From Verrucomicrobia bacterium UBA1731 (lineage in GTDB: Bacteria > Verrucomicrobiota > Kiritimatiellia > RFP12 > UBA1067): a DNA stretch of 12,274 bases. Below are positions 1 through 6,789 of this stretch, piece after piece (the stretch's first letter is position 1; every line of letters starts with the position of its first letter). The notes under the pieces are model-generated. The model saw only the letters and a list, made by a program, of their open reading frames with translations, did no database searches and was not told where the DNA came from. The DNA lies in contig DCIH01000064.1 of NCBI GenBank assembly GCA_002317575.1, forward strand, positions 1-12,274, written 5' to 3'. A program made the translations under genes and the position numbers.

Positions 1-339
1 GAGTCGAACCCCTGTCCGAAATGGTTTGTTCCAAACGTCTACGCGTGTATCGGGCCTTTGATCTCGGGAACGGTACGCCGACTCGCGGGCTTATCCGATC
101 CCATCCGTTCGGTTGTACGTGACCGAGGCGCCCGAGCGGAGAGCTCCTCGGCAAGTCCTGCTAAATTATGCCGCAACGGCTCAGCAGGCGTCGGCCGCGC
201 GACATCGGGGCCAATGTTAGGCCGCGAGAGCGTAATCGTTGTTCGCGATTAACTTTTTGCCGGATGATTAACGAGGCCAACCGACGTCCTCGACGCGCAA
301 TCTGGCTTCCACGCATCCCGTCGAAACCGGATCACCCCC
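1..339 (-). ncRNA. ssrA: tmRNA (SsrA), 3' end cut by window edge
   Basis: Transfer-messenger RNA, which rescues stalled ribosomes by trans-translation and adds a degradation tag. Read on the minus strand, the gene opens at about 339 with GGGGGTGATC followed by the hallmark TTCGACGGGAT of the tRNA-like domain, and runs to GGGGTTCGACTC (T-arm) at the left edge. About 15 terminal bases, including the acceptor 3' strand and CCA, lie outside. The messenger part is clear: after GTTGGCCTCG and an A-rich stretch (AAAAAGTTAATC) comes a resume codon and a short tag reading frame ending in TAA at 217-219. The layout is the standard one-piece form. The total length would be about 355 bases, normal for the family. 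The short reading frames crossing this region on either strand are not genes. Confidence 0.96.
217..246 (-). other. tmRNA tag reading frame (tag ANNDYALAA)
   Basis: The proteolysis-tag frame inside ssrA. The resume codon is GCG (Ala) at 244-246, followed by AAC AAC GAT TAC GCT CTC GCG GCC and TAA at 217-219. With the alanine carried by the tmRNA itself, the appended peptide is AANNDYALAA. The C-terminal ALAA is the conserved signal for ClpXP-type proteases. The frame sits just after AGTTAATC, which corresponds to the AATAGTC upstream determinant in E. coli. It is one residue shorter than the E. coli tag AANDENYALAA. Confidence 0.93.
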
Positions 340-372
340 ATTGAGAAATCCCAAATGGGAAAGACGGCGCGT

Positions 373-401
373 ATTGAACCACAAACCGCACCCGAAAGCA
401 A
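373..401 (-). promoter_or_regulatory. Candidate promoter for ssrA
   Basis: On the minus strand TTGCTT (401-396) and TTCAAT (378-373) are separated by 17 bases, a sigma70-like arrangement with 3/6 and 4/6 matches. Transcription would begin near 366, about 27 bases before the mature tmRNA 5' end at 339, consistent with a precursor trimmed by RNase P. The match is weak and is only the best available candidate in the 74-base spacer 340-413. I see no strong terminator for the upstream gene in this spacer. Confidence 0.3.
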
Positions 402-413
402 GGAAAAATCGCC

Positions 414-3400
414 CTAGCGCGCCTTCGCCTCGCGCGTGAGCGATTCGTACTGGTTGCGGTCCCAATTACCGAATTTCTCCGCTTCGCGCGCAATGCCGCG
501 CAGCGTGGCGGCCGCCTGTTTCTTGTCGCCTTTGGCGAGCAGCACGCGCGCGAGCGACAACTGCATGCGCGGATCCGCGGCGCCGCCCTGGCGCGCGAGC
601 TCCACGGCCTTGCGAACGCACGATTCGGCTTCGTCCAGCTTCTGCTTGCGGTCGAGCAGCACCGCGCCCAGCGTTTCCCAGGAGACGTAGAGTTCCGGCT
701 GCGCGGCCAAGGCCTTGCGCGCCCAGATTTCGGCCTCCTCGTACTTTTCGAGACGGCGCAGCACCTCCGCGAAATCGTTCATCGCCGCCGGCGTCGACTT
801 CTCGCCGGCGCAGCTCAGTCGCAAATGCTTTTCCGCGTCGAGATAATCGCCGCGGTTGAGCTGCACGGACCCCATCACCCAGTTCGCAAGCTTGTTCGCG
901 CGGTCGCGCCTGAGCACGATGCGCGCGTGGCGAAGTCCCGCCTCTTCGTCGTTCAGCTTCACGTCGAGATCGAGCACCATGTCGCCGTTCGCGGCGATTT
1001 CGGGACGCGCCGCCAGCGCGCGTCCGAGCGCGTCGCGCGCGTCCTTCTGGAACGCGCGCCCCTTGCGCAGGTAGAAGAGACCGGCCGTCAGATTGAGGTA
1101 GTACTCGCGCGGATCGCCCGCAAGCGTCGCCAGACGCGGCAGCACCACCTTCTCGACCTCCTCGAGCGCCTTCTTCTTTTCGCCCATGTCCTTCGCCTGG
1201 TCGGCGCGCGCCATGAGCGCGGCGCCGCGCATGGACCACGCCTGCGTGGAATCGGGATGCTCGTCCGTCGCGCGCGCGAACGCGGCCGCGGCGGCGACGG
1301 AATCGCCAGACGCGAGCGCCAGCAGACCGTTCTCCAGTTCGGCGTCCTTTTCGGGAACTTTTCCGAGAAGCTCTTTCGCCTCGTCAAGTTTTCCCTCCTG
1401 CAACGCCATGCGCGCCAGACCCAGATACGCCACGCGCGCCGTTTCGCCGCCGGCCGCCGCCGCCGCCGCGTACGTCTCCTTGGATTGCGATGTCTTCCCT
1501 TCGCCGGCGTAAATCGCCGCCATCATGTTGAGCATGGCCGCCTGGCGGTTCTCCGGCAGGATGTCGATGGCGCGCTTCACCTGCGCGAGCGCGCTGCCGA
1601 ACTGGCCGGTGGCCGCCCACGCGAATCCCATGCGCACGAAGATCCCGGGATTGCGGATGTAGCCGTACCAGCGCGAAAGCGCCCACAGGTGGTAGCGGCG
1701 CTTCGGGTCGTCCACCAGCGTCTGAAGCGCCTTCTCGACTTCCTTCGCGCGTTTGCGCGCCACGGGGACATCCGCGCGGACCATCTCGAATTCGTTGTAG
1801 AGCGCGCACAGGTTGTCCGGATCGATCTCCTTCAGCACGAGTTCGTACGTCTCGAACGCGTCTTCGTCGCGGCCCAGGTCCTGCAACAGCACGCCAAGGT
1901 CGTTCGCGACGAGGCCCAGATGCCGGCGCAGGTTCAGCTTCTGACGTTCGACGGGGTCGTCGCACGCGGCCGCCGACAGCGACCCCGCGCCGCGCTTCGC
2001 CGTCTTGAGCGGGCGTTTGAACGCGTTCCAGAACGCGAAGAAATCCCGCTTGAGCGCCGCACCGTCCAACCCGTTCGTGCCCGCGTTTCCGCGGAAGAAG
2101 AGCGCGTCCGGAACGGGCTGCGCGGCGGCGATGCTCCACAAGTCCGGCATGCCCGCGACGGCCGCCTTCCCGGCGACCCTGGGATCGTTTGCGAACCAGT
2201 CCTGCAGGAACGGCAGCACGCCCAGCAGCGCGGCACCTTCGAGATCCACGCCGGGCACGTCCTTTTCGAGCGCCTTGGCGCGGACCGCCAGACGTTTGAG
2301 GTAGGCGTCGTCCAGATCGCGGTGCAGGCACACGAGCGTCAGTTCGCGGCCTTCCGCCGCCGCGGCGAGGCGCAGATTGTCGTCCAGCGTGCCGTCGGTC
2401 ACAAGCCACGCGCGGTCCCCGAGACGCTTGAGCGTTTCGCGCGCCAACTGATCGGCGAAGTCGCCGCGCGACGCGTCGTGCACGAAGAAATTGACGACCG
2501 CGGCGAGCGCCACCGCCGCCGCGAACGCGAATCCGGCGACCGGCGCCAGCGCGCGGCCGGCGCGCATCGCGGGCGTCCAGCGCTCTTCATCCTCGGGCGT
2601 CTTCGCGAGAAGGAACCAATACGCCGCAAGATAGCCGGCAACCGCGGCTGCCAGCGCGCAGCTCGCCACGGGCGCGGAGGCCGTCGCGAGCCACACGGCG
2701 GACGGCGCAAGCGGCGTCGCGAGCAGGCACGCCGCACACAGCGTCATCGCCAGATGGAACCAGTACTGCGTCCATGTGCGTTCCGCGTTCAGCCCCCGCC
2801 GCGCGATGAGCGCGCAGGCCGCGAAACCGCCGCACGGCAGCACGACCTGCACGAGCGTGGCCACGATCGGCTTCCAGCCGGCGTGGAAGAACCACGACAG
2901 CGCCTGCCCCTTGTGGAAACCGAAGATCGCCTTGAACGCGGCGGGAAAGGACGTCTCCGCGACGCCGGCTGCGAACGACACGGACCAGAGCGCGCCGGCG
3001 ACGCCGGACAAGACGTACAGGAAGACCAGTCCGCCGGCCGGCTTTCCGCGGCGACGGCACGTCGCCACGAAAGCCCACAGCGCGAACGGCGACACCATCG
3101 CGACGGAGACGCTCTCGACACACCCCCAGGCGAGCGCCCCGCCGGAAACCAGCGCGAACAGCCACGCCAGACGCGGGAAACGGACGACGCCCGAAACGAG
3201 TTCGAAGCAGAGCAGCGCCCACAGGACGTCGAAGATCCGGTAATCCAGATGCGTGGACGCATCCCACGGCGCCATCGCGAACACGAACGAGACGCCCGCG
3301 GCGAACGCCGCGGCGTTCGCGGCCGCGGCCGCGAACGGACGCGTTTCGTCGGACGTGGCGACGGCGCGCACGAAACGCGACACGAGACGCGCCAGCAATC

Positions 3401-3638
3401 CGGCGGCGGCGACGCCGCACAGCAGCGAAAACGCGTTCAGGCGCGTGACGCCGGCGAAAAGCGGCACGTGGGCGAACCAGCCCGCAAAGAGCGACCACAG
3501 CGGATGCAGCGCGGAGCCGGCGCCGTCAAGCCCCAGACGCTCCACGGCCAGACGGGCCGACTCGCCGGGCAGCGCGTGGTGCGCAAGCGAACTCGCGTAG
3601 ACGGCGAACGCCGTCAGCGCAACGATGATTGCAGGCAT
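414..3638 (-). CDS. Large membrane protein with TPR C-terminal half, divergent DUF2723/TMEM260-like
   Basis: A 1074-residue protein with two halves. Residues 1-390 hold many hydrophobic segments (about 3-20, 45-90, 105-125, 135-195, 203-225, 255-280, 295-345, 365-387). Residues 24-75 (PGESARL, then HPLWSLFAG and RLNAFSLLCG) resemble the start of DUF2723/TMEM260-type membrane glycosyltransferases (GDSGE ... AHPPGYPLY ... RLN), but the acidic motif is reduced to PGE and the HPPGYPLY motif to ALHPLWSL. Residues 391-560 look like a mixed soluble domain. Residues 570-1050 are helical repeats of TPR type, for example WVMGSVQLNRGDYLDAEKHL and FAEVLRRLEKYEEAEIWARK. A sugar-transfer or envelope role is possible from the family resemblance, but the substrate is unknown. 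The start is well fixed by AAGGAGG six bases before ATG. It follows purF by 24 bases and is probably the last protein gene of that unit. Confidence 0.85.
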   Translation of the reverse strand: MPAIIVALTAFAVYASSLAHHALPGESARLAVERLGLDGAGSALHPLWSLFAGWFAHVPLFAGVTRLNAFSLLCGVAAAGLLARLVSRFVRAVATSDETRPFAAAAANAAAFAAGVSFVFAMAPWDASTHLDYRIFDVLWALLCFELVSGVVRFPRLAWLFALVSGGALAWGCVESVSVAMVSPFALWAFVATCRRRGKPAGGLVFLYVLSGVAGALWSVSFAAGVAETSFPAAFKAIFGFHKGQALSWFFHAGWKPIVATLVQVVLPCGGFAACALIARRGLNAERTWTQYWFHLAMTLCAACLLATPLAPSAVWLATASAPVASCALAAAVAGYLAAYWFLLAKTPEDEERWTPAMRAGRALAPVAGFAFAAAVALAAVVNFFVHDASRGDFADQLARETLKRLGDRAWLVTDGTLDDNLRLAAAAEGRELTLVCLHRDLDDAYLKRLAVRAKALEKDVPGVDLEGAALLGVLPFLQDWFANDPRVAGKAAVAGMPDLWSIAAAQPVPDALFFRGNAGTNGLDGAALKRDFFAFWNAFKRPLKTAKRGAGSLSAAACDDPVERQKLNLRRHLGLVANDLGVLLQDLGRDEDAFETYELVLKEIDPDNLCALYNEFEMVRADVPVARKRAKEVEKALQTLVDDPKRRYHLWALSRWYGYIRNPGIFVRMGFAWAATGQFGSALAQVKRAIDILPENRQAAMLNMMAAIYAGEGKTSQSKETYAAAAAAGGETARVAYLGLARMALQEGKLDEAKELLGKVPEKDAELENGLLALASGDSVAAAAAFARATDEHPDSTQAWSMRGAALMARADQAKDMGEKKKALEEVEKVVLPRLATLAGDPREYYLNLTAGLFYLRKGRAFQKDARDALGRALAARPEIAANGDMVLDLDVKLNDEEAGLRHARIVLRRDRANKLANWVMGSVQLNRGDYLDAEKHLRLSCAGEKSTPAAMNDFAEVLRRLEKYEEAEIWARKALAAQPELYVSWETLGAVLLDRKQKLDEAESCVRKAVELARQGGAADPRMQLSLARVLLAKGDKKQAAATLRGIAREAEKFGNWDRNQYESLTREAKAR

Positions 3639-3644
3639 GAGGAA

Positions 3645-3651
3645 CCTCCTT
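3645..3651 (-). promoter_or_regulatory. Strong ribosome binding site (AAGGAGG) of the membrane/TPR gene
   Basis: AAGGAGG lies six bases before the ATG at 3638, inside the 24-base gap after the purF stop. It is the closest match to the 16S anti-Shine-Dalgarno among the genes here and fixes the start of the 1074-residue protein. Confidence 0.85.
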
Positions 3652-3662
3652 CGGAAGCGGCG

Positions 3663-5132
3663 TCAGCACGCCGCGGGGCATTTGGCGGGGCAATGGGCGC
3701 AACCATGCGCGCAATGCGCGGGCTTGGACACATCCTCGCCGGTCCAGCAATAGGTGCACAGACGGTCCTTCGGCAACCCGATCGCCGCAACGAGATCGTC
3801 CAGGCGCTGGTACGCGAGCGACGTGAGGCCCAGTTGGCGGCGAACGTACTCGACCATGTTCTTGTACGGCGCGCCGTCCGGATCGCGGTAGACGGAAACG
3901 TCGGCCTTCTCGCCGTCCTGGCTGCGGATGAACCGGCGCGTGATGAGGTCGTACACCGACTTGGAACGCGAGAAGTTGAGGAACTCGCACGGATACAGGA
4001 GCGGCGGACAGGCGATGCGCACGTGCGCTTCCTTCGCGCCGTCGGCGTACAGGCGCTTCGCCTGCTGGCCGAGCTGCGTTCCGCGCACGATCGAGTCGTC
4101 GCACATCACGAGACGCTTGTCGCGGATGAGCCCCGGAACGGGGATGAGCTTCATCGCCGCGACCTTCTCGCGCTGACGCTGGTCGCTCGGCATGAAGGAT
4201 CGGGCCCAGGTGGGCGTGTACTTCACGAACGGCCGGGCGAACTTGACGCCGGCTTCGTGCGCATAACCGAGCGCATGCGAGGTTCCGCTGTCCGGGATGC
4301 CGCCCACGGCGTCCGCCTCGACGGGCGCACGCTTCGCGAGATGGCCGCCGCAGCGGTAGCGCGCCATCTCCACGTTGCGCCCCTCGTAGGAGGAGGCGGG
4401 ATATCCGTAGTAGACCCAGAGAAACGAACAGATCGCCATCTTGTCGCCGGGTGCGATGAGCGTGGTGACGCCCTCGGGCGTGATCTCCACCAGTTCGCCC
4501 GGCCCGAGATCGCGCTCGTAGTCGTAGCCGAGGTTCGTGAGCGCGCACGATTCCATGAGCGCGATCGTGGCGCCGTTTCGGCGCCCGATCACGATCGGCG
4601 TGCGGCCGTATTTGTCGCGCGCGGCGAAGAGACGGCCGTCCTGCGTCATCAGCAAGATGGAGCAGCTGCCCTGGATTTTCGACTGGGCGAGCTTGACGCC
4701 CTCCACGATCGTGGGCGACGACGCGATCAGCGCGGAGACCACCTCCGTGGGGCCGACCATCCCGCTCGTGGTGGAATACTGGAGCTGCGCACTGTTCTGC
4801 TCGAAAAGTTCCCGCTTGATTTCCTCGATGTTGGAAATGAGGCCCACCGTGCAGATCGCGAACGTGCCGAAGCGGCAGCACATCACCAGCGGCTGCGGAT
4901 CCGTGTCGGAAATGACGCCGATGCCCGTGCGGCCGCGCATGCGAGAGAATTCGTGATCGAACTTCGACCGGAACGGCGCATTGGAGATGTTGTGGATCGA
5001 GCGGTCGAAGCGGCCGTCCTCGACCGTGCAAAGGCCGCCCCGATGCGTGCCGAGATGCGAATGATAGTCCGTGCCGAAGAACAAATCCGGCACGCAGTCC
5101 TCTTTCGAAGCGACGCCACAGAAACCGCCCAT
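3663..5132 (-). CDS. purF: Amidophosphoribosyltransferase-like protein (PurF family, divergent branch)
   Basis: PurF makes 5-phosphoribosylamine from PRPP and glutamine, the first step of purine synthesis, in the cytoplasm. The 489-residue protein has an Ntn-type N-terminus (MGGFCGVAS, Cys5 at the nucleophile position; HRGG at 30-33) and a phosphoribosyltransferase domain with an intact PRPP loop CDDSIVRGT (344-352) and GGIPDSG (277-283). Cys235, Cys382, Cys459 and Cys462 match the 4Fe-4S ligands of the Bacillus-type enzyme (the last two in CTYCWTGE). Residues normally needed for glutamine binding look changed: GHVRY is replaced by GVISD, HNGN by TVGL and the DTEV aspartate by PTEV. The C-terminus adds a short tail with five more cysteines (474-489). 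The gene follows nrdR by nine bases, with a weak AGGGTGAG site overlapping the nrdR stop. The family call is firm; whether it uses glutamine is open. Confidence 0.9.
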   Translation of the reverse strand: MGGFCGVASKEDCVPDLFFGTDYHSHLGTHRGGLCTVEDGRFDRSIHNISNAPFRSKFDHEFSRMRGRTGIGVISDTDPQPLVMCCRFGTFAICTVGLISNIEEIKRELFEQNSAQLQYSTTSGMVGPTEVVSALIASSPTIVEGVKLAQSKIQGSCSILLMTQDGRLFAARDKYGRTPIVIGRRNGATIALMESCALTNLGYDYERDLGPGELVEITPEGVTTLIAPGDKMAICSFLWVYYGYPASSYEGRNVEMARYRCGGHLAKRAPVEADAVGGIPDSGTSHALGYAHEAGVKFARPFVKYTPTWARSFMPSDQRQREKVAAMKLIPVPGLIRDKRLVMCDDSIVRGTQLGQQAKRLYADGAKEAHVRIACPPLLYPCEFLNFSRSKSVYDLITRRFIRSQDGEKADVSVYRDPDGAPYKNMVEYVRRQLGLTSLAYQRLDDLVAAIGLPKDRLCTYCWTGEDVSKPAHCAHGCAHCPAKCPAAC

Positions 5133-5141
5133 GTTCTCACC

Positions 5142-5585
5142 CTACTTTCTCACCATGTCCGTGATGGCGGACAGGAACTGGTTGACGTCCGTGAAACGCC
5201 GATACACGCTGGCGAAGCGGATGTACGCCACTTCGTCGATCTTGTGAAGCCGGTCCATGACGAGTTCGCCGAGTTTCTCGGAGGCGATTTCGTCCGTGTC
5301 GATGGCGGACACGACGCCATCCAGAAGGCTGCGGATCTGCTCGTCGGACACCTTGCGTCCCGCGCACGCGACGCGCACGCCCGCCTCGAGTTTCTTCCGG
5401 TCGAACGTCTGGCGCCGTCCGTCGCGCTTCACGACGATCACTTCGTCGCGGTCGATCTCCTCGTGCGTCGTGAACCGGCAGCCGCAGGTCACGCATTCGC
5501 GGCGGCGGCGGATCGCCGCGCCGTCACGCACCGCGCGCGAGTCCAGCACCTTGTCTTCGTCGGCACCGCATTTCGGGCATTTCAT
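5142..5585 (-). CDS. nrdR: Transcriptional repressor NrdR
   Basis: NrdR senses ATP/dATP and represses ribonucleotide reductase genes by binding NrdR boxes. The 147-residue protein has the usual length and domain order: an N-terminal zinc ribbon (Cys3, Cys6, Cys31, Cys34; CPKCG and CVTCG), a basic stretch RRRREC, and an ATP-cone domain from about residue 49 (VIVVKRDGRRQTFDRKKL) to 139, including YIRFASVYRRF. The ATG at 5585 is preceded by GGAAGGGA eight bases upstream. It lies 18 bases after rnfE and nine bases before purF, so it is probably co-transcribed with both. No reductase gene is present in the window, so its targets must lie elsewhere. Confidence 0.97.
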   Translation of the reverse strand: MKCPKCGADEDKVLDSRAVRDGAAIRRRRECVTCGCRFTTHEEIDRDEVIVVKRDGRRQTFDRKKLEAGVRVACAGRKVSDEQIRSLLDGVVSAIDTDEIASEKLGELVMDRLHKIDEVAYIRFASVYRRFTDVNQFLSAITDMVRK

Positions 5586-5603
5586 CGCGCGCGTCCCTTC
5601 CGA

Positions 5604-6230
5604 TCACTTGCCGTTCGGGCACTGCGTGCAATGGCGGCAGTCGAGATTGATCGGCGGCGGCGGCAAAGCGCCCTTCCGCCGCGCGTTCCAGTCGGTGAAG
5701 CGGTTGATGACCGCCAGAAGGAGCCCGAGCACAATGAAGCCGCCCGCGGGCAGGATCGCGATGGTGATCGCCTGACCGGCGAACTGGCGCACCGCACCCA
5801 CCAGCGTGAGCGCAAGCGTGAAGCCGAGACCGCTGCCGAGCCCGTCCGCCAACGACGGAATCACACCGTTCTTGCAGGCATAGGCCTCCGCGCGGCCGAG
5901 GATGATGCAATTCACGACGATCAGCGGAATGAAGATGCCAAGTGATTCGGAGAGCGCCGGCAGGTACGCCTGGAGCACCAGATCGATCGTGGTGACGAAC
6001 GTGGCGATGATCACGATGTAGCAGGGAATGTGCACGGCGGCGGGTATGACCTTCCGCAGCGCGGAGACGAGGCCGTTGGAGCACACGAGCACGAAGGTGG
6101 CCGCCAGACCCATGCCCACGGCGTTCTCGACGCTCGTGGTTACCGCCAGGGTGGGACACAGGCCGAGCACCAGACGGAAAGTGGGGTTGTTCTTGAAAAT
6201 GCCGTACCAAAATGCGAGCCACGTCTTCAT
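5604..6230 (-). CDS. rnfE: Rnf electron transport complex subunit E (RnfE/RsxE)
   Basis: Integral membrane subunit of the Rnf complex, which couples ferredoxin:NAD+ electron transfer to Na+ or H+ movement. The 208-residue sequence matches the RnfE/NqrD family throughout: FKNNPTFRLVLGLCPTLAVT near the start, SLGIFIPLIVVNCIILGRAEA in the middle and ILPAGGFIVLGLLLAVIN near the end. Cys25 and Cys108 are the conserved intramembrane cysteines that in Nqr/Rnf structures help hold the iron cluster between the A and E subunits. Six membrane helices are expected. The C-terminus carries an extra Pro-rich tail with Cys198-x2-Cys201-x2-Cys204. The usual rnfBCDGA partners are absent here: upstream is yraN and downstream nrdR. 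No Shine-Dalgarno precedes the ATG; a consensus -10 lies directly before it. NqrD is the alternative call, but Rnf fits better. Confidence 0.9.
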   Translation of the reverse strand: MKTWLAFWYGIFKNNPTFRLVLGLCPTLAVTTSVENAVGMGLAATFVLVCSNGLVSALRKVIPAAVHIPCYIVIIATFVTTIDLVLQAYLPALSESLGIFIPLIVVNCIILGRAEAYACKNGVIPSLADGLGSGLGFTLALTLVGAVRQFAGQAITIAILPAGGFIVLGLLLAVINRFTDWNARRKGALPPPPINLDCRHCTQCPNGK

Positions 6231-6238
6231 GACCGGGC

Positions 6239-6247
6239 ATTATAGCA
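6239..6247 (-). promoter_or_regulatory. Extended -10 promoter (TGCTATAAT) of rnfE
   Basis: On the minus strand TGCTATAAT gives a perfect TATAAT (6244-6239) with the TGn extension. No good -35 hexamer is found 16-18 bases upstream, which is tolerable for an extended -10 promoter. The expected transcription start, about seven bases after the hexamer, falls near 6232, only two bases before the rnfE ATG at 6230, so the mRNA would be leaderless or nearly so. It lies in the 36-base spacer between yraN and rnfE and probably starts the rnfE-nrdR-purF-TPR unit. Confidence 0.65.
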
Positions 6248-6252
6248 CGTCA

Positions 6253-6266
6253 TGCCGACAACGGCA
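6253..6266 (-). repeat. Small inverted repeat after yraN
   Basis: TGCCG TTGT CGGCA forms a perfect 5-bp stem with a 4-base loop immediately after the yraN stop codon. No T-run follows, so it is not a typical intrinsic terminator. It sits just upstream of the TGCTATAAT promoter and could be a weak RNA end structure or a protein site. Confidence 0.35.
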
Positions 6267-6776
6267 TCACCAAAATCGCCATTTCGGCGGAAAGAGCGGC
6301 ACGTTCTCCAAATGGTCGACGGCGTCCGGCGAACCGTTTTCGCGCGAACCGTACACCTCAACCACGTCAAAGCGGAAACTGGCGTGCCAATGGTTCTTCA
6401 TCAACCAGCTCGCACACGCCCGCAGAAGATTTTGCTTTTTCCGACGATCAATCCCCGCCAGACGCGTGGCGTACGGGGAGCGCTTCTTGTGCGTCTTGAC
6501 TTCCACGAAGACGAGCGTTCCTTCGGGCGTTTCGGCGATCAGGTCGAGTTCGCACCGCGCATCGCCCGCCACGGGCCTGACGCCCCGTCCGCGGATGGTC
6601 CAGCCCTTCCCTTCAAGAGACTTCGCGGCGGCGGCTTCGCCCCATTCGCCCTGCTTGACGCTCTTCATGCCGCGCGCATACGCGTCGTCCGTCCGCGCGT
6701 CAAAGTCGGCGTCCGCCTGCCCGCCGACATGCACGGGAAGCGTCGTTTTGGGCTTGCGGCTGAAGAATCCGAACAC
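6267..6776 (-). CDS. yraN: UPF0102 family protein YraN, nuclease-like
   Basis: A predicted endonuclease-like protein of the UPF0102 (YraN) family, whose precise role is not settled. The core is residues 41-145: KQGEWGEAAAAKSL, CELDLIAE (75-82) and FVEVKTHKK (90-98), which together give the E-x(n)-D-x(n)-E-x-K pattern of the nuclease fold, and FDVVEVY near the end. At 169 residues it is longer than the usual ~120, because of about 40 extra N-terminal residues (MFGFFSRKPK...) and a 20-residue C-terminal tail. The start is GTG at 6776, supported by AAGGA eight bases upstream (6785-6789); the later ATG at 6668 has no such site. The gene is 12 bases after folB. Confidence 0.88.
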   Translation of the reverse strand: MFGFFSRKPKTTLPVHVGGQADADFDARTDDAYARGMKSVKQGEWGEAAAAKSLEGKGWTIRGRGVRPVAGDARCELDLIAETPEGTLVFVEVKTHKKRSPYATRLAGIDRRKKQNLLRACASWLMKNHWHASFRFDVVEVYGSRENGSPDAVDHLENVPLFPPKWRFW

Positions 6777-6784
6777 GGCGAAAT

Positions 6785-6789
6785 TCCTT
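6785..6789 (-). promoter_or_regulatory. Ribosome binding site deciding the GTG start of yraN
   Basis: AAGGA (minus strand) touches the folB stop codon and lies eight bases before GTG at 6776-6774. It supports the longer yraN product with the 36-residue N-terminal extension over the ATG at 6668. Confidence 0.6.

Noticed and set aside
349..360. Small hairpin TCCC-ATTT-GGGA just upstream of ssrA as a terminator
   Set aside because: Only a 4-bp stem, followed by TTTCTC rather than a T-run, and directly next to the tmRNA 5' end; too weak to call.
58..465. Short open frames on both strands over the left edge
   Set aside because: The region is tmRNA, the end of the TPR gene and their spacer; the frames have no protein features.
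825..5945. A 1706-codon open frame on the plus strand across four minus-strand genes
   Set aside because: Its product is an Arg/Ala/His/Glu-rich composition without any family motif, as expected for the antisense of GC-rich coding DNA. The genes it opposes are all well supported.
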